A program made the translations under genes and the position numbers. Positions 26,544 to 36,292 of a stretch of 64,000 nt of DNA are shown in pieces. A model generated the notes under the pieces. That model saw nothing but the letters and a program-made list of their open reading frames with translations. It was not told where the DNA came from and did not search any database. This DNA comes from Paenibacillus xylanexedens (lineage in GTDB: Bacteria > Bacillota > Bacilli > Paenibacillales > Paenibacillaceae), in NCBI RefSeq assembly GCF_007676705.1, contig NZ_VEBF01000008.1:1-64000 (forward strand), read 5' to 3'. Position 1 is the first letter of the stretch, and every line of letters starts with the position of its first letter.

Positions 26544-28250
26544 GTGAAGAAGTTCATGACATCTTGTAAACTTGTACTCATTCTGGCTTTATTGATCACA
26601 ATTGCTCCATGGGGAGGCAGCCGTGCCGAAGCATGGGTGGGCATGCCGATGGGCAAGCTGCACGTAAACGGCAAAAACTTGGTGAACAGCAACAACCAGC
26701 CTGTGCTACTGAACGGTTGGCATCAACCCTCAGGTGCCTACTGGACATATCAGGACAGCAATTATTATCTCAATCTGCACGGTAATAACCGTCATGCAGC
26801 TACACTGGCTTATCTGAAAGACATTACCGATACATTTGCGGACACCAGCGCGAAATACGGAAGCAATCATGGCTGGAATATGAATCAGGTACGTCTGTTC
26901 ATCGATCGTCAGGACATGGGAGATGTGGCTGCTGGTACATATAACTTTGCCGGTGTGCAGACCGTTACGCAAAATGTAATTATTCCGTACATTCAATATG
27001 CCAAGACAAAAGGTGTCTATGTTGTCCTGGGACTGGACTTCACATTGAAGGATGATCAGGCAACAACACCTGCCAACCTGCAAAAATTCAACGAAATCTG
27101 GGGTTATCTCGCTTCACGCCCGGAGATCAAAAGTGCAGACAACGTTCACTTCGAACTGATCAACGAACCGGTGAAATCCTATGCCAATGGACATTGGGGT
27201 GGATACAACGGGGAAAATGACTTTGTGGATCACTGGAATGACTTGCGTAATTTCCAAAATTCCATGATTTCAACAATTCGCAGCAAAGGTGCGGACAACG
27301 TCATCTGGGCGGCAGGTCTGGGATACAACCAATTTTACAGCTTGACGGCAAGCCATCCATTGACTGATCCGCTCAATAACTATGGATATGCGGTTCACTG
27401 GTACCCTGGTTATGGCGCATATGACAACTTCTCCATCCTGCAAGACCAGTGGAATACCAACGTGAAGGCAGCTGCTGACAAATATCCGATTAACATTACC
27501 GAGGTAACCTGGTTCAAAAACAAACCTGGCGATTCGGCCTATTGGAACTTGTTTAATGGCAGCAATGAAGGGTTTGGCACTAATACCAAAACAATCTTCA
27601 ACGCGGCAGGCAATGTCAGCATTGCAGCTCATATGAACGGATTCATTCTGGAGCCAGGCCAACGCAGTTCTTTTGCTGACCCAACGGCTGGACTGAAATG
27701 GGATGGAGATGCTTCACGGAGTGCCATGGGACGATTCCTGTTCAACTGGTACCATGAACGTGCTCAGACTTACCCGGGCAGTGGACAAGGCGGCGGACCG
27801 ACAACGGGTCTGGTATCCGGTGCAACCTATAAAATTGTAGCCCGGCATTCCAACAAGGTTGTTGATGTGCCTGGTGGTCAAAATGAAAATAATCTTCAGC
27901 TCCAGCAGTGGAGCGATCTGGGCGGTAACCCTCAGAAGTGGGTTCTGACCTCGATCGGTAACGGCAACTATACACTGACAAGTGTGAACTCGCCGGACAA
28001 AGTCATCGATATTCGCAACGGTACCCTCACCAATGGGGAAGCGGTTCAACTCATGAGCAATCTGAACACAACCGCTCAGCATTTTAAGGTCAACGATCTT
28101 GGTAATGGGTACTGGAGTATCATTAACGTGAACAGCAATAAAGCGATTGAAGTGGCAAACGCTTCCACTTCGGATGGAGCCTTGCTGCAGCAGAACACCT
28201 ACACAGGTGCTACAAACCAACAATGGAAATTTGTTGCCGTTAGCAATTAA
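26544..28250 (+). CDS. Secreted GH5 glycoside hydrolase with C-terminal ricin-type domain
   Basis: A 568-residue secreted enzyme. Signal peptide (1-30, ending in A-E-A). GH5 (clan A) catalytic domain about 35-405 with acid/base E208 in F-E-L-I-N-E-P and nucleophile E320 in N-I-T-E-V-T-W. A Gly-rich linker (about 410-425) leads to a ricin B-type (CBM13-like) domain to the end, with repeated Q-x-W motifs (L-Q-Q-W, N-Q-Q-W-K-F). GTG at 26544 has AGGAGG at 26531-26536. GH5 covers endoglucanase, mannanase and others; I cannot fix the substrate. It could supply oligosaccharides to the neighbouring transporters. Confidence 0.86.
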   Translation: MKKFMTSCKLVLILALLITIAPWGGSRAEAWVGMPMGKLHVNGKNLVNSNNQPVLLNGWHQPSGAYWTYQDSNYYLNLHGNNRHAATLAYLKDITDTFADTSAKYGSNHGWNMNQVRLFIDRQDMGDVAAGTYNFAGVQTVTQNVIIPYIQYAKTKGVYVVLGLDFTLKDDQATTPANLQKFNEIWGYLASRPEIKSADNVHFELINEPVKSYANGHWGGYNGENDFVDHWNDLRNFQNSMISTIRSKGADNVIWAAGLGYNQFYSLTASHPLTDPLNNYGYAVHWYPGYGAYDNFSILQDQWNTNVKAAADKYPINITEVTWFKNKPGDSAYWNLFNGSNEGFGTNTKTIFNAAGNVSIAAHMNGFILEPGQRSSFADPTAGLKWDGDASRSAMGRFLFNWYHERAQTYPGSGQGGGPTTGLVSGATYKIVARHSNKVVDVPGGQNENNLQLQQWSDLGGNPQKWVLTSIGNGNYTLTSVNSPDKVIDIRNGTLTNGEAVQLMSNLNTTAQHFKVNDLGNGYWSIINVNSNKAIEVANASTSDGALLQQNTYTGATNQQWKFVAVSN

Positions 28251-28270
28251 TAAGCACAACGTTAAACAAG

Positions 28271-28309
28271 AACCTCCCCAAGTCATTTCATGTCTTGGGG
28301 AGGTTTTTT
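28271..28309 (+). terminator. Terminator of the GH5 gene
   Basis: A perfect 12-bp stem (AACCTCCCCAAG / CTTGGGGAGGTT) with an 11-base loop, followed by a T-run. Confidence 0.92.
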
Positions 28310-28510
28310 GCGTTTATTTTGATACTTTGGGAAGGAGGGCATGCAAAGGTAAAATACAACTATATTTCTGCGCCAACCCGCAGAGTGACAATTATTTTCA
28401 TGCAAGCATTGTACGCTGCAGTATGTAAATGTACCATAAGGAAGAAGTTGTACCTTCACCAGGAAGAAATGCCCGGTGTATCATTGAACAGCTACCTTAT
28501 CACAGAGAAA

Positions 28511-28524
28511 TGTAAGCGCTTGAT
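28511..28524. promoter_or_regulatory. cre-like site before the membrane AraC regulator
   Basis: TGTAAGCGCTTGAT matches 11 of 14 cre positions, 18 bp before the ATG. It contains the palindromic AAGCGCTT core. Confidence 0.4.
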
Positions 28525-28542
28525 AAAAAAGGGAGGGTACAT

Positions 28543-30894
28543 ATGCAGCTCCTATGGTCCAAATTTTCACCCGTGTTCCGCCGATTCCTCATTTCGTATC
28601 TTGTCATTCTGATGATTCCTCAAATTGCGGGATATGCCTCTTACCGAGCTTCCATTGAAGCAGCCCGTTCCAGCTCCATTGAGAACAGCTTGAAGTCGCT
28701 GAGTCTTGGCAAAGAGATCATTGAGCGAAATCTTCTTCAAGTCGAAGCTTTTACCAGACAGCTTGCCATCAATCCCGATTTGCAAAATTTAATTGCTGGC
28801 CCAAAGCCGCATGATCTCTACAATGTCTACGGTATGAACCGCATGCAGCGGAGCCTCTCCATGTACAGCAGTACCAATGATTACTTGTCCCATTTCTTCA
28901 TTCACATTCCAAACTACAATGCCATCATCACACCAAGAACCGTGTATTATCGTCCAGAGCATTATTATGCTGCCAATCAGCTGGACGGTATGTCGTTTGA
29001 ACAATGGTATGAGCGAATTCTCAAACAACCACACTTTAATGAAATCATACCGCTTCGAAACTATAAACGTGAAATACTCGGCACTGTGCTTGCAGACGTT
29101 CCCGCCATTACGTTTCTGCAATCTCTGCCTTTGAACAGCTTCAACAAACCGCAAGCGACGATTGGTGTCATGATTGATCAGGATCAGATGGCCAGCCTTA
29201 CTCAACATATTGTGGATCAATATGGCGGCTGGACTCTCGTCACCGATGCGGAAGGGCAGATCATTTTCTCCCTTGGCATTGAACAGGTCGAGGCTGAGCA
29301 GATGGCACAGAAACATCGGAGAGAAGGTAACACTGCGGAAACGGAGCTGAACGTGCAGAATGTACAGCCTGGAAGTGATGGTCGGCTGCTGATATCGATA
29401 CAGTCCAGTCAAAATGGATGGAATTACATGGCAGGGATTCCGGAGAAAGCACTCATGACAAAAGCGGACCAAATCAAACAAGTCACGCTGGTCTTTACTT
29501 TGGCAACCATTGCCTTGGGACTGTTATTCGGGCTGGTTCTGGCCTATCGGAATAGTGCACCCGTTTACAGATTGTTGGCCTCTTTTCGGGAACAAATCAC
29601 CGATTCTCCAGGCAGACGGGGCAATGAATATGATTTTTTGGCAAGCCATATTAACAATCTGATTGCTAATAATGACTCACTTAAAAACGCCATGAATGAG
29701 CAGATTCCGTTATTGAGAGACGGTTTTATCAAACGTTTGTTAACGGGAGAAGTCTATACCTCACTTGAGTTGGAGGTTATCTCATCCCAAGCGCACATTT
29801 CTCTTCATAGCAGCAAGGGCTTGGCAGGCTTAGTGAAGGTAAACGGATATGCCAATCCGGACAGTGAAGAAACTATCCATGAACTGGGTGTCGCAAGGCT
29901 GCTCATCAAACAAGTACTTACAGAATGGAATGCGCAGCTGCTGATCACGGATTGGGGAACAGACCAGATCGCTTTTGCCTGTCCATTGGATGAGAACTCA
30001 CTGAATGAAGCTATAGGGAGATGTGAAAAAGAGCTGAACACCTTGATGGAAGTGATCTACCGGGAGCATCGGGTATCCACAACAATTGGCACAGGTGCAG
30101 CTTACGAGGTCTGGAATGATGCGGGTCGCTCCTTTGACGAAGCCAAACAAGCTCTGGATTATGCCATTCATATGGGAACAGATCATCTGGTGAGATTTGA
30201 AGATACGATGAAGGAAAATGAAATGTACTATTATCCGATTGAGTCTGAACAGCGCCTGCTGAACACGATCAAAGTCGGGGAGCCTGAAGAGGCGATACGC
30301 ATTCTGGAGCAATTGTTTCTTCGTAACTTAGAGGAGCGAGAACTGTCCTACGAGATGACACAGCAGTTCATCATGGAGCTGAAGGGAACTTTTCTGAAGC
30401 TGGACGAACCCAAATTCAAGCTGGATGACTCCCTGCTGGAGGAATATAAATCTCGGGTGACATCCATTCAGATGACAGAAACGATTACTTCGCTGCGTGC
30501 AAAATTCAAACAGTTAACAGAAGACATCTGCGGTGATTTCCAGAGAAGAAGAGCAGGAGCACATGCGGATACTGCAAGCGAAATGATTTGTTTTATCCAA
30601 CATAATTATGGGGATGCAAACTTGACGATCTATCGGATTGCCGAGCACATGAGCAAGTCCGAGAAGTTTATATCCCAACTGTTCAAAGAACATACGGGAG
30701 AGAATCTTTCCGATTATGTAGAACGAGTACGCATTGATGCTGCCTCGAACTTGTTGCACTCTACCGGTCAGACCATTGACGAGATAGCGGAGGCCACCGG
30801 GTATAATAGTGCACATTCATTCCGTCGAGCTTTCAAGCGGGTACGCGGCATTTCTCCGAGTGTGTTTCGGAAAATGGACGTTCATAGCGGTTAA
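28543..30894 (+). CDS. Membrane-bound AraC-family regulator with extracellular sensor domain
   Basis: A 783-residue one-component regulator of the YesS/YtdP type. A first membrane helix (about 14-34), an extracellular Cache-like sensor (about 40-305), a second helix (about 308-330), a cytoplasmic mid-domain (about 360-640) and a C-terminal AraC helix-turn-helix pair (about 685-780, I-A-E-A-T-G-Y-N-S-A-H-S-F-R-R-A-F-K and G-I-S-P). It has no kinase motifs, so it would pass an outside sugar signal directly to DNA. It precedes the permease and binding-protein genes at 31050-34660, its likely targets. GGGAGGG lies upstream of the ATG. Confidence 0.9.
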   Translation: MQLLWSKFSPVFRRFLISYLVILMIPQIAGYASYRASIEAARSSSIENSLKSLSLGKEIIERNLLQVEAFTRQLAINPDLQNLIAGPKPHDLYNVYGMNRMQRSLSMYSSTNDYLSHFFIHIPNYNAIITPRTVYYRPEHYYAANQLDGMSFEQWYERILKQPHFNEIIPLRNYKREILGTVLADVPAITFLQSLPLNSFNKPQATIGVMIDQDQMASLTQHIVDQYGGWTLVTDAEGQIIFSLGIEQVEAEQMAQKHRREGNTAETELNVQNVQPGSDGRLLISIQSSQNGWNYMAGIPEKALMTKADQIKQVTLVFTLATIALGLLFGLVLAYRNSAPVYRLLASFREQITDSPGRRGNEYDFLASHINNLIANNDSLKNAMNEQIPLLRDGFIKRLLTGEVYTSLELEVISSQAHISLHSSKGLAGLVKVNGYANPDSEETIHELGVARLLIKQVLTEWNAQLLITDWGTDQIAFACPLDENSLNEAIGRCEKELNTLMEVIYREHRVSTTIGTGAAYEVWNDAGRSFDEAKQALDYAIHMGTDHLVRFEDTMKENEMYYYPIESEQRLLNTIKVGEPEEAIRILEQLFLRNLEERELSYEMTQQFIMELKGTFLKLDEPKFKLDDSLLEEYKSRVTSIQMTETITSLRAKFKQLTEDICGDFQRRRAGAHADTASEMICFIQHNYGDANLTIYRIAEHMSKSEKFISQLFKEHTGENLSDYVERVRIDAASNLLHSTGQTIDEIAEATGYNSAHSFRRAFKRVRGISPSVFRKMDVHSG

Positions 30895-30991
30895 TGTAGG
30901 TTGTTTCTCGGGAACTATATTCGCCTTTTGTACTTTCTCAGCGTAACTGTACCTTTACGCATCCCCAGCGCAATCTTATGATTACTCAAAA

Positions 30992-31005
30992 AGTAAGCGC
31001 TACCA
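30992..31005. promoter_or_regulatory. cre-like site before the LplB-type permease
   Basis: AGTAAGCGCTACCA matches 12 of 14 cre positions. It lies 45 bp before the chosen start, which argues against translation beginning at the upstream ATG 30978. Confidence 0.4.
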
Positions 31006-31049
31006 AGTCAAGTTGCAGTTCAGCACGATTTGGAGCCAAGAATGGGGGG

Positions 31050-32024
31050 ATGATTCTGAGAACCACAATGACCAGTGAATCAAAGTCCGTGGAGAAACCA
31101 AGTAAACCGTTTGCCTTGAAGCAAGCATTATCCAGAAGCTGGAGGCGACATTGGCAGCTGTATCTGCTGATCCTGCCACCGATTGCTTACTTTATTATTT
31201 TCAAGTATGTACCCATGGTGAATGCGGTCCTGGCATTTAAAGATTACAACGTCATCAAGGGGATCTGGGGCAGTCCGTGGGCCGGAACCAAGTATTTCGA
31301 ATTACTTTTTAAAAATCCGGCGTTTGTCATGCTGATCAAGAACACGCTCTACATTTCGTTTTACAGCCTGATCGTTGGTTTCCCGATTCCTATATTACTG
31401 GCGCTGGCGCTGAACGAAATCAAAAACATACGATTCAAAAAAACAGTACAAATGGTGACGTATGCTCCATATTTCATCTCTACCGTTGTTATGGTCTCCA
31501 TCATTATGCTCTTTCTGTCTCCTAGGCTGGGTATTGTCAACACGATTGCAGGTGCCCTTGGTTTCGAAGCGGTGAATTTTCTCGGTGAGCCTGGACTGTT
31601 TCGATCCATCTACGTTTTCTCCGATGTGTGGCAGGGAATGGGGTACTCCGCTGTGATATATCTGGCTGCTCTGGCAGGTGTTGATCCATCCCTGTATGAA
31701 GCCGCCAAAGTGGACGGAGCCAACCGAATACAGAAAATCATTAATGTTGATCTGCCTGGACTACTTCCGGCAGCCGTCATCATTCTGATCCTGAGTGTAG
31801 GGAATATCATGGCTGTTGGGTTCGAAAAAATATATTTGCTGCAAAATCCGCTCAACCTGTCTGCTTCGGAGATCATTTCCACGTATGTCTATAAAATAGG
31901 ATTGCTGAATGCCAATTATAGCTTCGCTACTGCGGTTGGCCTGTTCAACTCGGTGATTAACCTGATTCTGCTATTAATCGTAAACGCGGTCGCCAAGCGA
32001 CTGTCCAATACAAGCTTATGGTAA
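31050..32024 (+). CDS. LplB-type sugar ABC transporter permease
   Basis: A 324-residue permease with six helices and the EAA motif E-A-A-K-V-D-G-A-N-R ending V-D-L-P. The L-I-L-P-P-I-A-Y-F-I-I-F-K-Y-V-P-M start of helix 1 is typical of the LplB/YteP branch used for complex oligosaccharides. Start is uncertain: ATG 31050 abuts a G-run, and ATG 31068 lies 18 bases after it; ATG 30978 would place a cre-like site inside the gene. First of three transporter genes. Confidence 0.88.
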   Translation: MILRTTMTSESKSVEKPSKPFALKQALSRSWRRHWQLYLLILPPIAYFIIFKYVPMVNAVLAFKDYNVIKGIWGSPWAGTKYFELLFKNPAFVMLIKNTLYISFYSLIVGFPIPILLALALNEIKNIRFKKTVQMVTYAPYFISTVVMVSIIMLFLSPRLGIVNTIAGALGFEAVNFLGEPGLFRSIYVFSDVWQGMGYSAVIYLAALAGVDPSLYEAAKVDGANRIQKIINVDLPGLLPAAVIILILSVGNIMAVGFEKIYLLQNPLNLSASEIISTYVYKIGLLNANYSFATAVGLFNSVINLILLLIVNAVAKRLSNTSLW

Positions 32025-32051
32025 CAGGAGCGAAAGGAGGAGAACCAACCC

Positions 32052-32981
32052 ATGCCTAACACACAGACAAATGCAGGTCGTTCGCGGGTCAAGAGCAGTA
32101 GTACGATTCGTGAATCCTGGGGAGACCGCTTATTTATAACAGTTGTTTACTTCATGCTGACAGTGGTGCTGATTGCCGTGCTATATCCCTTGATATATAT
32201 TGTGAGTTCTTCGCTCAGCAGCCCTGCTGCCGTCTCCTCGGGAAAAGTCTGGTTGTGGCCCATTGACCTGACGTTTGACGGTTACAAGTCTGTATTGCGG
32301 AATGATCAAGTCCTTACCGGGTATGCCAATTCCCTTTTCTATACAGCCTGCGGCACCTTCATCAGCGTGGCACTGACCATTATGATTGCTTATCCATTAT
32401 CCAAAAAAACGTTTGTTGGGCGCAGCTCGTTAATGATGTTTATTACCTTCACCATGCTGTTCTCGGGCGGTTTGATCCCTACCTATCTGGTGGTCAAAAC
32501 CATGGGTCTGATTGATACCCGCTGGGCGTTGCTGATTCCCAATGCCGTCTGGGTATGGCAAGTCATCATTGCCCGCACCTTTTTTCAGAACTCGATACCG
32601 GAAGAATTGTCCGAAGCAGCAGACATCGATGGCTGCAGTGACATCCGGTTTATCTTCAGTATTATCCTGCCACTCGCCAAACCGATTATCGCCGTGTTGT
32701 CACTTATGTACGCTGTCGGTCAGTGGAATGCATACTTTGACGCCCTCATTTACTTAAAATCACAGTCGCTCTATCCGCTACAGCTGATATTGCGCAGTAT
32801 TCTTATTCTGAACAGCAGTACGGGGAGCATGGATGCATCGGAAATGATTAAACAGCAGCAAATGGCTGAACTCATGAAGTACTCGTTAATTGTGATGGCC
32901 AGCTTGCCGGTGCTAATCATCTATCCTTTTGTTCAACGGTATTTCGTGCAAGGCATGCTGATTGGCTCAGTTAAAGGATAA
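32052..32981 (+). CDS. LplC/YtcP-type sugar ABC transporter permease
   Basis: A 309-residue permease with motif E-A-A-D-I-D-G-C-S-D ending I-I-L-P, and the family ending Q-R-Y-F-V-Q-G-M-L-I-G-S-V-K-G. AAAGGAGGAG at 32033-32042 precedes the ATG. It pairs with the upstream LplB-type permease. Confidence 0.93.
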   Translation: MPNTQTNAGRSRVKSSSTIRESWGDRLFITVVYFMLTVVLIAVLYPLIYIVSSSLSSPAAVSSGKVWLWPIDLTFDGYKSVLRNDQVLTGYANSLFYTACGTFISVALTIMIAYPLSKKTFVGRSSLMMFITFTMLFSGGLIPTYLVVKTMGLIDTRWALLIPNAVWVWQVIIARTFFQNSIPEELSEAADIDGCSDIRFIFSIILPLAKPIIAVLSLMYAVGQWNAYFDALIYLKSQSLYPLQLILRSILILNSSTGSMDASEMIKQQQMAELMKYSLIVMASLPVLIIYPFVQRYFVQGMLIGSVKG

Positions 32982-33019
32982 GTTCATTTTTTCTATTATT
33001 CATGAAGGAGAGGATTGTA

Positions 33020-34660
33020 TTGAAAAAAGCGGGATTCATCATTCTTGCCTGTATGCTGTTTACCTCGTTGGTACTTGCCGGATGTTCAAGTTCTGATAAG
33101 GGGAACGGGGAAGGCAGCAATCCGTCAGGCAAGACGGCCATTAATGTGTTTGCCCACCAGGGTTCGGATACCAACCTGTCCACTAATAAATTCACGAAGA
33201 AAATGGAAGAGAAGTTTGATATTCAGTTCAACTGGACTACCGTTCCATTCGACGGTGCAGCGGAAAAAAGACAGATTTCACTGGCTTCCGGTGATTATCC
33301 GGACTTGTATCTGCTCATCCCTTGGGTAGATCGTTTCTCCCAGACAGACTTGTTGAAGTTTGGTCAGCAGGGGGTTATTTTGCCGCTGAATGATCTGATT
33401 GAGGAGCATGCTCCCAATATTAAAAAAGTGCTTGAAAGCAATGACTATTATCGGGCCATGAACACTGCTCCCGACGGAAATATCTATGGTCTGACGGGTC
33501 TGAATGAATGTTTTCACTGTTCATACCCAAACAAGATGTGGGTCAACACCAAATGGATGGAACAACTGGGCCTGACCGAACCCACGACGACAGAAGAATT
33601 TAAGGAAATGCTTCGGGCATTTAAAACGAAAGACCCGAACGGGAACGGCAAAGCCGACGAAGTACCGCTAAGCGGTTCGACTGAAAATTTCGGTGTGCAC
33701 ATTATTCCGTACTTGATGAACGGTTTTATCTATGACGACGATCGGAATTATCTCATTGTCAATCAGGGGAAAGTGGAGACCGTAGTGAACAAACCGGAGT
33801 GGAAAGAAGGGCTTGCCTATATTAAATCCCTGTACGATGAAGGGTTGATTGATCCAGGGGCATTTACCCAAAACGTCGGGGCCTTCAAAAAAATTGGAGA
33901 TAACGCTGATGCACAGCTTCTCGGTGCGGGAGCAGCGATGCATCCATCATTATTTGTAACGACTACGGAAGGTTCACCTTACGGAAATGATTACAATCCC
34001 ATCCCTCCACTGAAGGGACCAAATGCCGCTTATGCTACGTACAACTATCCGATTGATCCTGGAGCGTCCTTTGTACTGACAAACAAAGCCAGTGAGGAAA
34101 CGCAGATCGCGGCCATAAAGCTGCTGGATTATATCTATACCCAGGAAGGAACCATGGCATCATATCTGGGAGAAGAGGGCGTAAGCTGGAGCAAACCACA
34201 AGAAGGAGAAGTGGCGCTCAATGATCAGATTGAGCCGTTATATAAAGCCATTCCGCTTCCTTCTGGAGAAGAACCTCGTAATGACAGTTGGGCTGCATTG
34301 AGTCAGTATAATCATTATCAGGCATATCGGGACTCCGAAGTACAGGGGACAGACATCTATGCCAATGATGGTGGTGAGCGACGTCTCTATGAGGCGACAT
34401 TGTTAATGGAGGGCAAGGAACCGAAAGAGGTTTTCCCTCATTGGGCATTGTGGGTAGATCCGTCCCAAGCTGATGAAGCCAGCATGATGCAGACCAATCT
34501 CAAGGATTACATCGATCAGAACGCCCTGCAATTTATTACAGGCGCCAAAAGTCTGGATAAGGATTGGGAAGAATATGTGAAAGGCCTGGAGGGACTGAAC
34601 ATTAATCGATATCTGGAGATAATGCAGTCTTCCTATGATACTTCTTCTGTTTCCAAATAA
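33020..34660 (+). CDS. LplA-type sugar-binding lipoprotein
   Basis: A 546-residue lipoprotein with lipobox V-L-A-G-C. It has the S-G-D-Y-P-D-L block, the L-I-E-E-H-A-P-N block and a Ca-loop-like D-P-N-G-N-G-K-A-D at about 205-213. TTG at 33020 is chosen because AAGGAGAGG is well placed upstream; the ATG at 33002 is part of that region. Together with the two permeases it forms an importer lacking its own ATPase. Substrate unknown. Confidence 0.9.
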   Translation: MKKAGFIILACMLFTSLVLAGCSSSDKGNGEGSNPSGKTAINVFAHQGSDTNLSTNKFTKKMEEKFDIQFNWTTVPFDGAAEKRQISLASGDYPDLYLLIPWVDRFSQTDLLKFGQQGVILPLNDLIEEHAPNIKKVLESNDYYRAMNTAPDGNIYGLTGLNECFHCSYPNKMWVNTKWMEQLGLTEPTTTEEFKEMLRAFKTKDPNGNGKADEVPLSGSTENFGVHIIPYLMNGFIYDDDRNYLIVNQGKVETVVNKPEWKEGLAYIKSLYDEGLIDPGAFTQNVGAFKKIGDNADAQLLGAGAAMHPSLFVTTTEGSPYGNDYNPIPPLKGPNAAYATYNYPIDPGASFVLTNKASEETQIAAIKLLDYIYTQEGTMASYLGEEGVSWSKPQEGEVALNDQIEPLYKAIPLPSGEEPRNDSWAALSQYNHYQAYRDSEVQGTDIYANDGGERRLYEATLLMEGKEPKEVFPHWALWVDPSQADEASMMQTNLKDYIDQNALQFITGAKSLDKDWEEYVKGLEGLNINRYLEIMQSSYDTSSVSK

Positions 34661-34694
34661 TTAAAGTATCTGAATTATATCGGGTTGCACAACC

Positions 34695-34742
34695 AAACGT
34701 TTCCGGTTCGCAGTCAACATATGCGAGCCGGGAACGTTTTTT
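34695..34742 (+). terminator. Terminator after the LplABC-type genes
   Basis: A long stem (AAACGTTTCCGGTTCGCA against TGCGAGCCGGGAACGTTT, few mismatches) followed by T6. Confidence 0.88.
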
Positions 34743-34795
34743 ATTGATATAGATTAAATCGTAATGTCATGCATCCTTCTTAAAGTTCTGTGATT

Positions 34796-34834
34796 GAACC
34801 TGTCCTGGAAGCCAAACGTTCACAGGACAGGTTC
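34796..34834. repeat. Perfect 12-bp inverted repeat
   Basis: GAACCTGTCCTG and CAGGACAGGTTC surround a 15-base loop, 26 bases beyond the end of the GH8 gene on the minus strand. No T-run follows on either strand, so it is more likely a message-end stabiliser for the GH8 transcript than a full terminator. Confidence 0.5.
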
Positions 34835-34859
34835 AACGGCTCATGCACATTCCCTTAGT

Positions 34860-36002
34860 TTAGTACATGCGATATCTTCCGCTTAGAGCGAGCATGCTGA
34901 AAAAATACAGGCAATTGTCGTAATAACGTCGCTCTCCCTGACGCAGAGGTGTGTTCCAGAAGTTACGAACGAATGTGTCAGCATGTGGAGCGTCCGCAGC
35001 CAGTGAAGCCATGGCATTGGTAGCCAGCAAACCTACAGGATGCAGTGAAGGTTCGTCGAAAGGTTCACCTTCTATTGTATAACGACGATAATCGGATATT
35101 TCAATATCACTGAAGAAGGATTGAATCCGATTGGATTGTTCGATCTGCCAGTGATCCTTGCGGAACCATTCCCAGTCCAGCGCTATATTCGCAGCAACAC
35201 GGTAGGCATCACTGTAAAAATGTCTGAAATCACCATGCGGCTGTATTGGAGCCGGAGATCCGTCATAGTTCGCATATTCAGGTGATAGTCCGGTTACGGG
35301 ATGGCAGGCTGTATGAAGGTAAGCACGACTAGCGGCCGCCGCTTCTTTCCAGAAGCTCTGATCTTCTTCATCCGCATATTTCGCGAATAGTTCATAAAAA
35401 TGAGGCAGATGGTAGGATGGGTCGCTAAACGGTGTTTCTGGTATGAATTTGATCAGTTTTGTTTCCGGGTCCCACATGGGATCGCCTTCGCCGTCTTCGC
35501 CCTGATGTATACATGCACGAAGAATCTTGCGGGCTTGTGCCTTGTAATCATAAGGTTCAGCGCCATCGCCCCAGCGGTTGGAGGCAAAAAAAAGTGCCAT
35601 GGCAAAAAACTCCTCACCATCAGGAGCAGGACCTTGTGAGAGTCGGGTTCCGTCAGGCTTGCAATGCCAGGCAAAATAATCTTTATAACGTCCCGCTTTA
35701 TGTTGCATAAACGTGTGTGAGAAATTCCAGAGTCGATCAAATTCTTCTTTTTTGTCCATCTGAACAGCCATCATCATGCCATAGGACATGCCCTCGGAGC
35801 GAACATCGAGATTACCGGTGTCCAGCAAATAACCCTTGTCCTCACCCATGGGGTAATATATTCGAGTATTTTCATCGCCATAAAACAGCTCGTTCCATGT
35901 TTCTTCCAATCTGTTCGTGATCTCATTCTCATCGTAACCTAGCTTCAAGAAAAGATTTGTATATGTACCTGTATCCCACGCGCCTTGACCCGTGATATTC
36001 AT
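34860..36002 (-). CDS. GH8 reducing-end xylose-releasing exo-oligoxylanase (Rex)
   Basis: A 380-residue cytoplasmic GH8 enzyme that trims xylose from the reducing end of xylo-oligosaccharides. The catalytic acid E70 (in S-E-G-M-S-Y-G) and base D265 (in F-Y-S-D-A-Y-R) match E70 and D263 of the Bacillus halodurans Rex, and H321 in S-L-H-P-V-G matches its H319, the residue tied to Rex rather than endoxylanase behaviour. Length is that of Rex (about 388). No signal peptide, so it acts on imported oligomers. GGAGGA precedes the ATG on the minus strand. It is divergent from the SGNH esterase. Confidence 0.92.
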   Translation of the reverse strand: MNITGQGAWDTGTYTNLFLKLGYDENEITNRLEETWNELFYGDENTRIYYPMGEDKGYLLDTGNLDVRSEGMSYGMMMAVQMDKKEEFDRLWNFSHTFMQHKAGRYKDYFAWHCKPDGTRLSQGPAPDGEEFFAMALFFASNRWGDGAEPYDYKAQARKILRACIHQGEDGEGDPMWDPETKLIKFIPETPFSDPSYHLPHFYELFAKYADEEDQSFWKEAAAASRAYLHTACHPVTGLSPEYANYDGSPAPIQPHGDFRHFYSDAYRVAANIALDWEWFRKDHWQIEQSNRIQSFFSDIEISDYRRYTIEGEPFDEPSLHPVGLLATNAMASLAADAPHADTFVRNFWNTPLRQGERRYYDNCLYFFSMLALSGRYRMY

Positions 36003-36061
36003 GAGTATCCTCCTTCATCAATGCGGTTTTTCAAAATTATAACATGGAAATAGTATACAAA

Positions 36062-36075
36062 TTAAAGCGTTTACA
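36062..36075. promoter_or_regulatory. Strong cre-like site in the Rex / esterase divergent region
   Basis: TTAAAGCGTTTACA matches 13 of 14 cre positions, the best in the window. It is 60 bp upstream of the Rex start, placed to repress that gene. Confidence 0.6.
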
Positions 36076-36143
36076 CGAAAAATTATAGGTGTTCTGATCT
36101 GCAGGTCATTGCACTCAAATTAAAATGATATAGTGGTTAAAAT

Positions 36144-36187
36144 CCTATACTTTGTCAGGTTGTTGTAAAATTATGTAAGCACTACAC
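36144..36187 (+). promoter_or_regulatory. Putative regulator box plus cre-like box upstream of the SGNH esterase
   Basis: CCTATACTTTGTCAGGT (36144-36160) is followed, 13 bases on, by TGTAAGCACTACAC (36174-36187). The same arrangement recurs at 40111-40176 ahead of a decayed esterase copy, where the 17-mer is present twice. This is a good candidate for the operator of the AraC-type regulators at 40421 and 43336, next to a CcpA site. Confidence 0.5.
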
Positions 36188-36292
36188 TTTGGGAGAAGGA
36201 TCACATCTGATCTAATAATAATACAAGCTGTGATCCTTTAAATGTTGTATGAGGATGGTCAGAATCTAACCGGAAGGATGTGATGATGATTT

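Noticed and set aside
30978..31049. N-terminal extension of the LplB-type permease from ATG 30978
   Set aside because: The extension is Ser/Lys-rich without homology and would contain the cre-like site; no ribosome site at 30978.
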